Assembly (NCBI RefSeq): GCF_019890675.1
Contig: NZ_JAIOAA010000001.1
Span: forward strand, 124,001 to 188,000
Origin: Micromonospora sp. PLK6-60
GTDB taxonomy: Bacteria; Actinomycetota; Actinomycetes; Mycobacteriales; Micromonosporaceae
Length of the DNA stretch: 64,000 bases
Reading direction: 5' to 3'
The notes beneath the pieces are model-generated. The model saw only the letters and a program-made list of their open reading frames with translations. It ran no database searches and was not told the DNA's origin. Made by a program: the position numbers and the translations under genes. This document shows positions 28,199 to 37,314 of the stretch, piece after piece (within the stretch, counting starts at the first letter, position 1; each line of letters starts with the position of its first letter).

Positions 28199-29916
28199 CG
28201 GGTCACCGCCGGCGACCCGACGCCCGCGGCGCCGAACCGGCGGAACCGTTGCCGGCGGCGGCGCACCAGGGTGGCCACCGGCGTGTCCCACAGCGGCTCC
28301 AGGTTCGCCGCCAGCGCCCGGCGCAGCAGGTCCGCCGCCGCGCCGGGGTCGGCCTGCGCGCCGCCGGCCGGTTCCGGGACGACCTGGTCCACCACGCCGA
28401 GGCGGGACAGGTCCGGCGCGGTCAACCGCAGCGCCCGGGCGGCGCGCGGGGCCGCCGCGCTGTCCGGCCAGAGGATCGCCGCGCAGCCCTCCGGGCTGAT
28501 CACCGAGTAGACCGCGTGCCGCAGCATCAACACCCGGTCCGCCACGGCCAGCGCCAGCGCGCCGCCGCTGCCCCCCTCGCCGGTGACGACCGCGACCACC
28601 GGCGTGGGCAGCGCCGTCATGGTCAGGATGTTCTCGGCGATCGCCGCGGCCTGGCCCTGCTCCTCCGCGCCCACGCCCGGGTCGGCGCCGGGGGTGTCCA
28701 CCAGGGTCACCACCGGCAGGCCCAGCCGGGCGGCGAGCCGCATCAGCCGCAGCGCCTTGCGGTGCCCGGCCGGGCTGGCCATCCCGAAGTTGCGGGCCAC
28801 CAGCTCGGCGGTGGTGTGCCCCTTCTGGTGACCGATCACCATCACCGGCCGCCCGGCCAGCCGGGCCAGGCCGCCGACCACGGCCGGGCAGTCCGCGCCG
28901 AGCCGATCACCGTGCAGCTCGACGAACCCGTCGAACGCGCTGTCCAGGTAGTCCAGTGTGGTGGGTCGGCCGGGATGCCGGGCCGCCCGCACCGTGTCCC
29001 ACGCGTCGGCCGGTTCCCCGTCGGCCGGGGCCGGGCTGCCGTCCGGCGGCTCCCCCGCCGGGCCCCCGGGCTCGCCGGCCGGCGTACCCACCAGTCCCGC
29101 GGACCGGTCCCGGCCGGCGGCGGCCGCGGCCAGCAGGGCCGCCAGCCGTCCGCGCAGCGCGCGCCGCGGCACCACCAGGTCGACCTGACCGTGGCGGAGC
29201 AGGAACTCCGCGGTCTGGAAACCCTCCGGCAGGGGCCGCCCGGTGACCTGCCGGATCACCCGGGGACCGGCGAACCCCATCCGGGCGCCGCTCTCGGCCA
29301 GCACCAGGTCGGTGTTGGTGGCGAAGGAGGCGGCCACCCCGCCGTACGTGGGGTCGGTGAGCACGCTGACCGTGAGCAGCCCGTTCTCCCGCAGCACGCC
29401 GATCGCCTGGCTGACCGTGGCCATCTGCATCAGCGACAGCGCGCCCTCCTGCATCCGCGCCCCGCCGGAGGCGGTCACCACCACCAGCGGCACCCGGTCG
29501 GCCAGCGCCCGCTCCGCGGCGCGGGTGATCAGCTCCCCCACCGCGCAGCCCAGGCTGCCGCCGAGGAACCGGAAGTCCATCACCGCCAGGACCACCGGAT
29601 AACCGGCGATCCGGGCGACGCCGCACAGCACCGCCTCGTCCAGGCCGGTGCCGGCCCGGGCGGCGGTGAGCCGGTTCGGGTACGGCAGCACGTCGACGAA
29701 GCCGATCGGGTCGACGGTGACCGCCCGGTCCGGCAAGGCGTGGAACGAGTCCGGGTCCACCAGTTGGGCCAGCCGCTCCGGGGCCCCCAGCCGGGCGTGC
29801 GTACCGCACTCCGGGCAGACGTCCAGGTTGCGCCGCAACCGCTTGCGGTACAGCAGGGACGAGCACCCCGTGCACCGCGACCAGAGCTGCTCGTCGCGGG
29901 GCGCGGTGGTGGTCAC
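28195..29916 (-). CDS. accDA: Acetyl-CoA carboxylase carboxyltransferase, beta-alpha (AccD-AccA) fusion
   Basis: A 573-residue fusion. The N-terminal AccD part has the zinc ribbon C-x2-C-x15-C-x2-C (CTGC and CPEC, residues 15-37) and [11 protein letters not shown] Gly/Pro-rich linker near residue 285 leads to the AccA part with LDTPGA-like VDTPGADPG and GEGGSGGAL. It transfers the carboxyl group from biotin to acetyl-CoA. The GTG start at 29916 has no good ribosome binding site of its own, but it overlaps the stop of an 11-codon leader ORF that does. First gene of the seven-gene polyketide operon. Confidence 0.92.
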
Positions 29917-29948
29917 GGCTGCCGCCCGGCGATCGGCCTACGGTCCAT
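29913..29948 (-). CDS. 11-codon leader ORF coupled to accDA
   Basis: The ATG at 29948 has a strong GGAGGGGGAG about seven bases upstream and opens a frame for [11 protein letters not shown], whose TGA overlaps the accDA GTG (GTGA at 29913-29916). Ribosomes loading here could restart at accDA, which lacks its own signal. A coding role for the peptide is not implied. Confidence 0.4.
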   Translation of the reverse strand: MDRRPIAGRQP

Positions 29949-30034
29949 CGACACTCTCCCCCTCCAGCATGTCCGGCACCGCGCCAGCTGCTCGGCGGCC
30001 GGGACAAACTCACGGGGCAGCATCCGCCGGTCGC

Positions 30035-30097
30035 CGTCAACGCAGCGTCAACCCGGGCCGCCTTCGGCCCGCCCGATGCGGTGACGCTGCGTTGACG
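30035..30097. promoter_or_regulatory. Paired SARP-type heptamer repeats in a 15-bp inverted repeat
   Basis: On the + strand CGTCAAC occurs at 30035-30041 and again at 30046-30052, exactly 11 bp apart, the spacing used by SARP regulators. On the - strand CGTCAAC (30097-30091) and CGTCACC (30086-30080) repeat the pattern in the opposite direction. The two pairs form a perfect 15-bp inverted repeat (30036-30050 with 30082-30096). The site lies between the divergent polyketide operon and the SARP gene, so it is the expected binding region of that SARP. Confidence 0.6.
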
Positions 30098-30214
30098 CAA
30101 GCTGTGGAATGGCTATGTCCACGCTGGGCGGCGCCGTGGCCCATCGACGCTCTTTAGCAGTTCAGACCGGGTACCCAAGGAACAAGCCGGAAAAGTCGCC
30201 ATCGCGACGCTCTA

Positions 30215-30242
30215 TTGACTCAGAGTAACCACAATTGATAAT
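30215..30242 (+). promoter_or_regulatory. Sigma-70-like promoter for the SARP gene
   Basis: TTGACT (30215-30220), a 16-base spacer and GATAAT (30237-30242) match the -35 and -10 consensus in an unusually AT-rich patch. Transcription would start near 30249, giving a leader of about 130 bases before the SARP GTG at 30380. A weaker candidate, TTGACG at 30092 with TATGTC at 30114, overlaps the SARP-type repeats. The remaining 29917-30379 gap holds near-repeats CCATCGACACTCT (29945), CCATCGACGCTCT (30141) and a relaxed third copy (30199), and no gene beyond the leader ORF. Confidence 0.6.
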
Positions 30243-30379
30243 CTTCAGCACGGTCAGCCCGGTGGACCGGGGCGGGCGCGGCGCCTTCCGGTGGCACGGA
30301 TTCCGACAGCGCAGTCACGCGCCAGGGCCGGGGGACACAGGCAATTCCGGACTCCACTTCCGGTACTGGGGGGTGCCAG

Positions 30380-31195
30380 GTGGCCGCTGATCCAACCCTG
30401 CCCGCCGGCGAGGGCCCACCCCGGGACACCGTCCACCTGCGCCTGCTCGGCGGCTTCCGGCTGCTGCGCGGCAGCACGCCGGTCGCCGTACCGCGGGGCC
30501 TGCAACGGGTCATCGCGCTGATCGGCCTGCGGCCGGGCGCCACCCGCAGCAACCTGGCCGGCCTGCTCTGGCCGGACACCGCCGAGGAACGGGCCCTGGC
30601 GTCGCTGCGGACCGCGCTGTGGCGGCTGCGCCAGGACCCCTGCTGCCCGATCTCCGTCGCCGGCGACACCGTACGGCTGGACCCGGTGGTCCGCCTCGAC
30701 GTGGACGACCTGGTCCTCACCGCCGCCCGGATCCGGGAGGGCGAGAATCCACGCGCCCTGGCCGACGCCCTCGACGCCGGCCGGCACGACCTGCTGCCCG
30801 GCTGGTACGACGACTGGGTCCTGCTGGAACGCGAGCGCCTGCGCCAACTGCGTCTGCACATGCTGGAGCAGGTCGCCGGCAACCACCTCGCCGCCGGCCG
30901 GCACGGCGAGGCGTTGCAGGCCGCCCTGGAGGCGATGGCGGCCGAGCCGCTGCGCGAGACCCCGCACCGGCTGGTGGTGCGGATCCACCTCGCCGAGGGC
31001 AACGCCTTCGAGGCCGTGCACGCCTTCTACGTCTATCGCGACCTGCTGCTGCGGGAGCTGCGGCTGGAGCCGTCGGCGGCCATGTCCGCCCTGCTCGACG
31101 AGACGCTCGGCCCGATCCGCGAGGCCACCCGCAACGGCGGCCGGCCCGCCGGCGCGCCGGCCGACACCGCGTCACCGGCCCGCCGGGGCACGTGA
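30380..31195 (+). CDS. SARP family transcriptional activator
   Basis: A 271-residue short SARP: an N-terminal winged helix (LRLLGGFRLLRGSTPVAVPRGLQRVIALI, continuing SNLAGLLWPDTAEERALASLRTALWRLRQ) followed by a bacterial transcriptional activation domain to about residue 245. SARPs activate antibiotic and pigment clusters by binding 11-bp-spaced heptamers. The GTG at 30380 has GGGGGGTG six bases upstream. It is divergent from the polyketide operon and followed by a TcmI-type cyclase, so it is very probably the cluster activator. Confidence 0.9.
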   Translation: MAADPTLPAGEGPPRDTVHLRLLGGFRLLRGSTPVAVPRGLQRVIALIGLRPGATRSNLAGLLWPDTAEERALASLRTALWRLRQDPCCPISVAGDTVRLDPVVRLDVDDLVLTAARIREGENPRALADALDAGRHDLLPGWYDDWVLLERERLRQLRLHMLEQVAGNHLAAGRHGEALQAALEAMAAEPLRETPHRLVVRIHLAEGNAFEAVHAFYVYRDLLLRELRLEPSAAMSALLDETLGPIREATRNGGRPAGAPADTASPARRGT

Positions 31196-31284
31196 CGACC
31201 GGATGACAGCCCGACCGGCATCCTGACCACCCAAGGTGCGCCTCGTGGTCCCGGGCGACACCTACCGCCGAGAGGGGTGCCCCC

Positions 31285-31644
31285 ATGAGTCGTCTGCTGG
31301 TCGTCAGCCGGATCAGCCCCGGCGCCGAAGGCCGGGTCGCGCAGATATTCGCCGAAGCCGACGCGACCGTACTGCCCACCCTGACCGGGATCCGGCACCG
31401 GTCGCTGTACTGCCTGCACGACCTGCTCGTGCACCTCATGGAGACCACCGACGTGGACGCCGACAAGCTGACCGCCGCCCGCAACCACCCGCTCTACGTC
31501 CAGGTCAACGAGCAGCTCTCCGCGCACACCACCTCGTACCTGCCGACCTGGCACTCCCCGCGCGACGCGGTCGCCGGCTGCTTCTACCGCTGGGACGCCA
31601 CCGAGGCGGCCGTCCGTCCGCCGTGCCGGGGCGCCGCCGGCTGA
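31285..31644 (+). CDS. TcmI-family type II polyketide cyclase
   Basis: A 119-residue protein of the TcmI/WhiE-ORFVII family: short ferredoxin-like fold, early RHRSLYCLHDLLVHL, and HPLYVQVNEQL near residue 72. These enzymes cyclise later rings of the polyketide made by KS-alpha/CLF. GAGAGGGG lies about seven bases before ATG 31285. It probably forms a transcription unit with the SARP gene 89 bases upstream. With the operon across the shared promoter it completes a whiE-like set: KS, CLF, ACP, two cyclases, cupin. Confidence 0.85.
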   Translation: MSRLLVVSRISPGAEGRVAQIFAEADATVLPTLTGIRHRSLYCLHDLLVHLMETTDVDADKLTAARNHPLYVQVNEQLSAHTTSYLPTWHSPRDAVAGCFYRWDATEAAVRPPCRGAAG

Positions 31645-31869
31645 GGGGTCGCCGAGACGGTCCGCTGCGGGAGGTCGCCGGAGCGCTCCGCTGAGGGGTC
31701 GCCGCGGCGGTCGGCGCCACACGCTCGGTCACCGCAGCGCCACGGCCGGGCACGGCCCGTCCCACCAGCTACCCCAGCCGGCGACCTCGCTGTCCTCCAC
31801 GCCGCGCGTGTGCGAAGCTGCCCCGGTCTTTTTGAGATTTTCACGCGCAGACAATCATGGAGGTTCGCC

Positions 31870-32919
31870 GTGCCGTCGACGTACGGGCAATGGCTGATCG
31901 TGATCCTGGCCCTGCTGGTGGGCCTGGCGGTCGGGTGGTGGCTGAGCGGCCGGCGGGCCGCGACCGGAGCGACGACGTCCGTCGTGGAGGGTGACCCGGT
32001 CGCCGGGGTCGCCGAGACGCACCAGCCGGCGGAGGCGACCGTCGACCAGCACCGCGCCGAGGCCACCATCGACGAGGCGCCGCCGGCCGCGGTGACCGTC
32101 GAACCGGTTCCGCTGGAGCGGGAGACGGCGCCCGCCGACGCGGCGGTCGCCGCTGACCCGACGCCGGTCGTCACCGACGACCCGACGCCGGCCGCGGCCG
32201 CCGAGCCGGCGCCGCTCGCCACGGACGACCCGGCGACCGCGGAGTCCCTGCCGGGCCAGCGCGCCGCCGCGGACGAGCCGGCCGACGCGGTGCCGCCGGC
32301 CGCCGAGCGGTCCACGGCGGACGAGCCGACCCCGACCGCCGCGGACGCGCCGGCCACGGACCGGGCCGCCGAGGACGCGCCGGCCACGGACCGGGCCGCC
32401 GAGGACGCGCCGGCCACGGACCTGGCCACCGAGGCCACGGAGCCGACCGCCGCGGACGCGCCCGCCGCCGTCCCGGCCGGCGAGGCTGCCGACGACGCCC
32501 CGGAGACGAGCGCGGTCGTCCCGGCCCCGCGCGCCGCCACCCACGACGCCGACCTGGTCGAGACCACCCCGGCGCTGGTCGCGGACCCCGCCGGCGCCCC
32601 GTCGCCCGCGACCGTCGAGTCCACCGACCCGGCACCGGCCGCCGCGCAGCCGGCCGCCGACGACACCGGCCCGGCCGACGACTTCCGTCGGATCCAGGGC
32701 ATCGGCCCGAAGATGGCGAACGCCCTCCAGGCCGCCGGCATCCGCACCTACCGGCAGCTCGCCGACCTCGACGAGGCCGCGCTGCGGGAGACCATCCGGG
32801 CCGCCGGCCTGCGCGCGGCGGCGAGCCTGGCGACCTGGCCGCAGCAGGCAAAGGTGCTGGCGGGCGCCCCGGCCGAGGCCGAGCGGGTGCTCCCGGTCGG
32901 CGCGGACACCGACGCCTGA
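31870..32919 (+). CDS. Membrane-anchored protein with long Ala/Pro/Asp-rich region and C-terminal helix-hairpin-helix
   Basis: The GTG at 31870 has GGAGG six bases upstream. The 349-residue protein has one N-terminal membrane helix (WLIVILALLVGLAVGWWL). About 240 low-complexity, acidic, Ala/Pro/Thr-rich residues follow, including three tandem copies of DAPATDRAAE (third copy DAPATDLATE). The C-terminal end is a helix-hairpin-helix (FRRIQGIGPKMANALQAAGIRTYRQLADL), a fold that usually binds DNA non-specifically. A membrane-tethered DNA-contacting protein on a flexible stalk is one reading. Function unknown. Confidence 0.75.
   Translation: MPSTYGQWLIVILALLVGLAVGWWLSGRRAATGATTSVVEGDPVAGVAETHQPAEATVDQHRAEATIDEAPPAAVTVEPVPLERETAPADAAVAADPTPVVTDDPTPAAAAEPAPLATDDPATAESLPGQRAAADEPADAVPPAAERSTADEPTPTAADAPATDRAAEDAPATDRAAEDAPATDLATEATEPTAADAPAAVPAGEAADDAPETSAVVPAPRAATHDADLVETTPALVADPAGAPSPATVESTDPAPAAAQPAADDTGPADDFRRIQGIGPKMANALQAAGIRTYRQLADLDEAALRETIRAAGLRAAASLATWPQQAKVLAGAPAEAERVLPVGADTDA
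32344..32433 (+). repeat. Three tandem 30-bp repeats inside the helix-hairpin-helix gene
   Basis: Units at 32344-32373 and 32374-32403 are identical; the third (32404-32433) differs at two positions. Each encodes ten residues, so copy number can change without breaking the frame. Confidence 0.85.
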
Positions 32920-32943
32920 GCGACGCCCTACGCTCGCACGTGC

Positions 32944-32982
32944 GGTCCGGGCCGGTGGCGTTCCCCGCCGCCGGCCCGGACC
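32944..32982. terminator. Bidirectional hairpin terminator
   Basis: A 17-bp stem with a single mismatch (arms 32944-32960 and 32966-32982) and a 5-base loop lies between the convergent helix-hairpin-helix and phosphotransferase genes. Confidence 0.75.
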
Positions 32983-32983
32983 G

Positions 32984-33901
32984 TCACCCGTGCCGGTACT
33001 CCGCGCACACCGCGTCGAGCGTCGACCGGGCCTCCGCGGCCCGGAACGGGTCCGGATCGTCCAGCGTGATCAGCGCCTTCCACGTCGCCCAGCCGCGGCC
33101 CCGCGCCCAGGTGGCGTCGTCCACCCCGAGCGCCGCCCGGAAGGCCGCCCGGGACGTCCCGGACAACAGCGTCCAGGCCACCGTCAGGTCGCACGCCGGG
33201 TCGCCCACCCCGCAGCAACCGAAGTCGATCACCGCGGCCAGCCGGCCGTCCCGCAGCAGCAGGTTGCCGAAGGCGATGTCGCCGTGGAACCAGACCGGCG
33301 GGCCGGTCCAGGTGGACTCCACCGCCCCGGCCCAGATGTCGGTGACCACGTCGACCGGGATCCGGTCGCCGAGCGCCGCGACCGCCCGCCGGGTCTCCTC
33401 GTCGTACGTGGACAGCGGCGCGCCGCGGAAGGCGCTGTGCGCCCCGGCGGGCGGCCCGCCGGACGGCTCCGGCCGGTGCAGTGCGGTGAGGAAGCCGGCC
33501 AGGTCGGTGGCGAACGCCACCGGGTCGGCGATCCGCTCGGCGACCGCCGTACGTCCCTCGATCCACCGGTACACCGACCACGGGAACGGGTAGCCCTCGC
33601 CCGGCTCGCCCCGGCCCAGCGGCACGGGCACGGGCAGCGGCAACCGGGGCGCCAGCCGGGGCAGCCAGCGGTGTTCCTTGTCCACCTGCGGCACGTAGCC
33701 GGGCGCGCTGGGCAGCCGTACGGTCATCGTGTCGCCGAGGTGGAAGGTGCGGTTGTCCCACCCGCCCGGCTCGACCGGGCGTACGTCGAGACTCGTCCAG
33801 TGCGGGAACTGCGCGGCGATCAGCCGACGGACCAGATCCGCGTCGATCGGTGGGACCGCCGGCGGGGTGGCGGTCGCGAGCGTGCCGTCCTGCTGCGTCA
33901 T
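32984..33901 (-). CDS. Aminoglycoside phosphotransferase family kinase
   Basis: A 305-residue APH-fold protein beginning at ATG 33901. The catalytic loop WFHGDIAFGNLL carries the Asp base and Asn, and VIDFGCCGVGDPACDL supplies the metal-binding Asp, so it looks catalytically complete. The family includes macrolide and aminoglycoside kinases, but most chromosomal members have unknown substrates. It stands alone, with terminators on its downstream side. Confidence 0.85.
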   Translation of the reverse strand: MTQQDGTLATATPPAVPPIDADLVRRLIAAQFPHWTSLDVRPVEPGGWDNRTFHLGDTMTVRLPSAPGYVPQVDKEHRWLPRLAPRLPLPVPVPLGRGEPGEGYPFPWSVYRWIEGRTAVAERIADPVAFATDLAGFLTALHRPEPSGGPPAGAHSAFRGAPLSTYDEETRRAVAALGDRIPVDVVTDIWAGAVESTWTGPPVWFHGDIAFGNLLLRDGRLAAVIDFGCCGVGDPACDLTVAWTLLSGTSRAAFRAALGVDDATWARGRGWATWKALITLDDPDPFRAAEARSTLDAVCAEYRHG

Positions 33902-34124
33902 CCGACTCAGCCTCCCCCGGCGCTGACCGGTCCACAACCGGGTTTCCCGCTGCCCGGCCGGATTCCGGGCTCTTCGTCGACCTGGTCTGCGTCGTCGCGC
34001 TCGCGCTGATCTCCCACGGCCCGACGGCCGATCCATGTCCGACAGCGATCACCGTTTGCGCGCGCGCCAGGACTGGGTACAACGCCTGCACCTCGAATCC
34101 ACCACAACCCCGTGGAGGCAACCC

Positions 34125-34334
34125 ATGCGCGGTACGTCGATATTCGGTGTCCTCGTCGTCATCTGGCTGATCATCGGTGCCATCGCCGCCGGACAGCGCG
34201 GCTACTTCAGCGACAACGACGACACCAACTGCGCCGAGGCCGGCACCATCCTGGTCACCATCGTGGCTGGTCCGCTGAACTACATCGGCGCCAACCCCAA
34301 GGTCGACTGCAAGCTGCCGGAGCCGTCGAAGTAG
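34125..34334 (+). CDS. Small conserved membrane protein
   Basis: A 69-residue protein with GGAGG six bases before ATG 34125. One N-terminal helix (FGVLVVIWLIIGAIAAGQRGYF) is followed by a short outside segment with two Cys (NCAEAG and KVDCKLP) flanking a second hydrophobic stretch (ILVTIVAGPLNYIG). Very similar small proteins are common in actinomycetes, function unknown. The 34335-34642 gap after it has no gene; it contains the 56-bp repeat described separately. Confidence 0.75.
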   Translation: MRGTSIFGVLVVIWLIIGAIAAGQRGYFSDNDDTNCAEAGTILVTIVAGPLNYIGANPKVDCKLPEPSK

Positions 34335-34584
34335 GACCTGCGCCCCCTGTCGGCCCGCGCCCCGCTCCCCCGCGGCGCGGGCCGTTCCGTGTCCGGAGCC
34401 GGTCACCGCGCCACCCGGTCCGGGGCGGATCACGGCGCCAGCCGGTCCGGCGCGGGTTCACCGGTCATCCGGATCCGGCTGGGGTGCGGACGCGCGCCAC
34501 CGGGACCCGGTCGGGTGGCGGATCACTCCACCCGTAGGGCGTCCTAGGAGGATGGGCTACGGGTGGGCGTGCGCCGGGGGTGGT

Positions 34585-34640
34585 TGTTAACAGGGGGCCC
34601 CTGCTCTACCGAATGCGTTAACAAGGGCACCCTCCTTACC
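34585..34640 (-). repeat. 56-bp dispersed 3'-end repeat, copy 1
   Basis: On the minus strand it begins two bases after the APC permease stop and reads GGTAAGGAGGGTGCCC, then GTTAACGCATTCGGTAG, then GGGGCCCCCTGTTAACA. It differs from copy 2 (52675-52730, + strand) at only two of 56 positions. It contains two GTTAAC palindromes and a GGGGCCCC palindrome, so it can fold. Placement directly after a stop codon suggests a terminator or mRNA 3'-end element. Confidence 0.8.
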
Positions 34641-34642
34641 TG

Positions 34643-36739
34643 TCAGCCGACGTGGATGCCGGGGCGGCGGGTGGGGTCCGGCTCGGACTTGCGGATGATC
34701 TCCCGGACCACCGGCGGGGTGTCCCCGCGGCCCAGGATCAAATAGCGCAGCAGGTGCGCGATCGGGTTCCCCTCGGACCACTCGAAGTGGCAGTGCGGGC
34801 GTACCCCGGTGGCGTCGCGCAGCGCGAGCAGGATCGCCGCGATCGCGTTCGGGGCGGCCGCGCTGCTGGCCCGCAGGATCCGGTACCCACCGGCCTCCAC
34901 CCCGTGCACCCGCAGCACCTCGCTGAACTGCGACGGGTCGGAGACGTCGATCTCCAGGAAGAGCACGTCGGCGGCGCCCGGCACCGGGTTCATCCCGCGC
35001 TGCGACCGCTCCTTGAGCTTGTACTCCTTGACCGCGCCGCGCTGGCGCTTGTTGGCGATCAGGTGCAGCCGGCCGTCGTGGGCCACCGACTCGGCGATGA
35101 ACCGCCGGGCCGGCTCGTCGAACTCGATCCGTTCCGCCCGCAGCTCGGTGGTCCGGGACACCCGCGAGATCAGGGACACCACGATGATGCCGGCGATGAA
35201 CAGGGCGGAGATGGCGATGCCGTCCGGCTTGGCCACCACGTTCTCGACCAGCGCGTAGAGCAGCACCGCGCTGAGCGCCGCGAAGCCGGCCCCGGCGAGC
35301 CGGCGCCGCGCCCGGTACGCCGAGATGGTCACCGCGATCGCGCCGGAGACCATCATGGCCAGGATGCCGGTGGCGTACGCCCCGGCCTGGGCGTTGACGT
35401 CGGCCCCGAACGCGACGGTGATGGCGATGCTGATCAGGGTGTAGACGAGCACCACCGGGCGCACCGCCCGGCCCCACTCCGGCGCCATCCCGTACGTCGG
35501 CAGGTAGCGGGGCACGATGTTGATCAGGCCGGCCATGGCCGAGGCGCCGGCGAACCAGAGGATCAGAATGCTGCTGATGTCGTAGCCGGTGCCGAATCCC
35601 TCCCCCAGGTGCTCGTGCGCCAGCCAGGCCAGCGCCCGCCCGTTGGCGGCTCCGCCGGGCGCGAGCTGATTCGGCGGGATCAGCACGGTGGTGACGAAGG
35701 TGGTGGTGATCAGGTAGACCGACATGATCAGCGCGGCGGCGGTGAGCAGCTTGCGGGTGTTGCGGATGCGCGCCCGCAGCCGCTGCTCGGCGTCCCGCCC
35801 GTCCCCTTTGACCAGCGGCATCATGCTCACCCCGGTCTCGAAGCCGGACAGGCCGAGCACCAGCAGCGGAAAGGCCAGCACGCTGGTGGCCAGCACGTCG
35901 GCCGGGCCACCGACGCGGGTCAGCCGGTCGACCCAGCCGCCCAGCGCCGCCGGGTCGGCGGCGATCTCGGCGAGGCCGACCACGACGATCACCGCGTTCA
36001 GGGCGAGGAAGGCCGCGACGAGGGGAATGGCGACCTGGACCGCCTCGCGGAATCCCAACAGGAACACCCCGCCCAGCACGAGCAGCAGCACCACGGTGAC
36101 CACGACCGCGGCGGTGCCCCCGTGCGGGAACGACGCCGGCAGCAGCGGGTTCTCCAGCAGGTGCACGGTGGCGTCGGCCGCGGACAGGGTGATCGTGATG
36201 ATCCACGAGGTGGCCACGAAGCCGAGCAGGACCAGCACGAAGAGCTTGCCCCGCCAGAACGGCAGCAGCCGCTCCAGCATGGCCACCGAGCCCTGCCCGT
36301 GCGGGCTCTCCCGGGCCACCCGGCGGTACATCGGCAGCATTCCGCACAGGGTCAGCGCCACGATCAGCAGGGTCGCCAGCGGGGAGAGCGCGCCGGCGGC
36401 CACCGCGGCGATCGCCGGCAGGTAGGACAGGGTGGAGAAGTAGTCGACCCCGGTCAGGCACATCACCTGCCACCACGGGTGCGCCGCGGCCTGGTGTTCG
36501 CGGGTCTCCGGGCCGACCGGCTGCACCCGGTGCTGGAACAGCCAGCGGGAGAACGCGCTCGCCGGCTCGGCCGGGCGCGCCGGGGAGTCCACGCACGCCG
36601 GCACCGTGTGCGGGTCCCGGCTCGCACGTTCCCCGTGTCCGGGGTCCCGGGCGGCCCGCAGCGCCCGGCCCGGCCCGGCCGGAGCCGTGGTCCGCCGCCG
36701 GTTGCGTCGGGGCCGCGCTTCGTCCCGCCGGTCCGCCAT
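34643..36739 (-). CDS. APC-superfamily permease with C-terminal soluble domain
   Basis: A 698-residue transporter. About 85 basic, Arg/Pro-rich residues come first. Some 12 membrane helices follow between roughly residues 95 and 530, including [16 protein letters not shown], the first helix typical of this amino-acid/potassium permease branch. A cytoplasmic domain of about 150 residues ([20 protein letters not shown]) ends the protein. Substrate is probably an amino acid or cation; this cannot be fixed from sequence. The gene is monocistronic and ends at the 56-bp repeat. Confidence 0.85.
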   Translation of the reverse strand: MADRRDEARPRRNRRRTTAPAGPGRALRAARDPGHGERASRDPHTVPACVDSPARPAEPASAFSRWLFQHRVQPVGPETREHQAAAHPWWQVMCLTGVDYFSTLSYLPAIAAVAAGALSPLATLLIVALTLCGMLPMYRRVARESPHGQGSVAMLERLLPFWRGKLFVLVLLGFVATSWIITITLSAADATVHLLENPLLPASFPHGGTAAVVVTVVLLLVLGGVFLLGFREAVQVAIPLVAAFLALNAVIVVVGLAEIAADPAALGGWVDRLTRVGGPADVLATSVLAFPLLVLGLSGFETGVSMMPLVKGDGRDAEQRLRARIRNTRKLLTAAALIMSVYLITTTFVTTVLIPPNQLAPGGAANGRALAWLAHEHLGEGFGTGYDISSILILWFAGASAMAGLINIVPRYLPTYGMAPEWGRAVRPVVLVYTLISIAITVAFGADVNAQAGAYATGILAMMVSGAIAVTISAYRARRRLAGAGFAALSAVLLYALVENVVAKPDGIAISALFIAGIIVVSLISRVSRTTELRAERIEFDEPARRFIAESVAHDGRLHLIANKRQRGAVKEYKLKERSQRGMNPVPGAADVLFLEIDVSDPSQFSEVLRVHGVEAGGYRILRASSAAAPNAIAAILLALRDATGVRPHCHFEWSEGNPIAHLLRYLILGRGDTPPVVREIIRKSEPDPTRRPGIHVG

Positions 36740-36832
36740 GCCCGTCTCCCACCTCCCACCCGACGGTAGGCGGTCTCCCCCGCGCGACCCGGCGGAACCG
36801 GGGAAGCGGGCGGGGTCGGTGCGGCGGGACGC

Positions 36833-37216
36833 TCAGGCGGTCAGGGCCCGGCACAGCGCGTCGGGGTCGGTGACGGTGACCGTGGCGGCCGGGTGCCGGA
36901 GCCGGTTGCCCGGGGCGAGGGCCGGCACCGGCGTCACGAACCGGACGCACACCCCGACCCCGGTGCTGCTGCCGAAGGTCACCCCGGAATCGGCGAGCGA
37001 CAGGTGCGGCCCGATCGCCCGCCACCACCGGTACGGCCCGGTCGGCTCCGCCCCGGCCACGTTGCCGCGCGGGGTGCGCAGCCGCCACGGCCCGAACCGG
37101 ATCTCCAGGGCGTCGTCGTCGACCACCACCCAGGAGGTCTCCGGCCGGACCCCGAGCAGGGCCAGCGGCACCCGGAACGGCGGATCGAAACGGAACGCGC
37201 TGCGGTGCACGGGCAT
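36833..37216 (-). CDS. Conserved hypothetical protein
   Basis: A 127-residue beta-rich protein with ETSWVVVDDDALEIRFGPWRLRTP, reminiscent of small PH-like actinobacterial proteins. No signal, membrane helix or catalytic motif. The ATG at 37216 is chosen as the first in-frame ATG ahead of the conserved-looking region (FRFDPPFRVP); no clear ribosome binding site. Function unknown. Confidence 0.6.
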   Translation of the reverse strand: MPVHRSAFRFDPPFRVPLALLGVRPETSWVVVDDDALEIRFGPWRLRTPRGNVAGAEPTGPYRWWRAIGPHLSLADSGVTFGSSTGVGVCVRFVTPVPALAPGNRLRHPAATVTVTDPDALCRALTA

Positions 37217-37314
37217 GTCCGGGGCGTACCCGGTGCGGGCGGGGCGACACCCGCCCGGGCCGGCCCGGGCGGGACCGGCCGGCACCCCCCCGGCCGGCCG
37301 GTCCCGCTCCGGTG

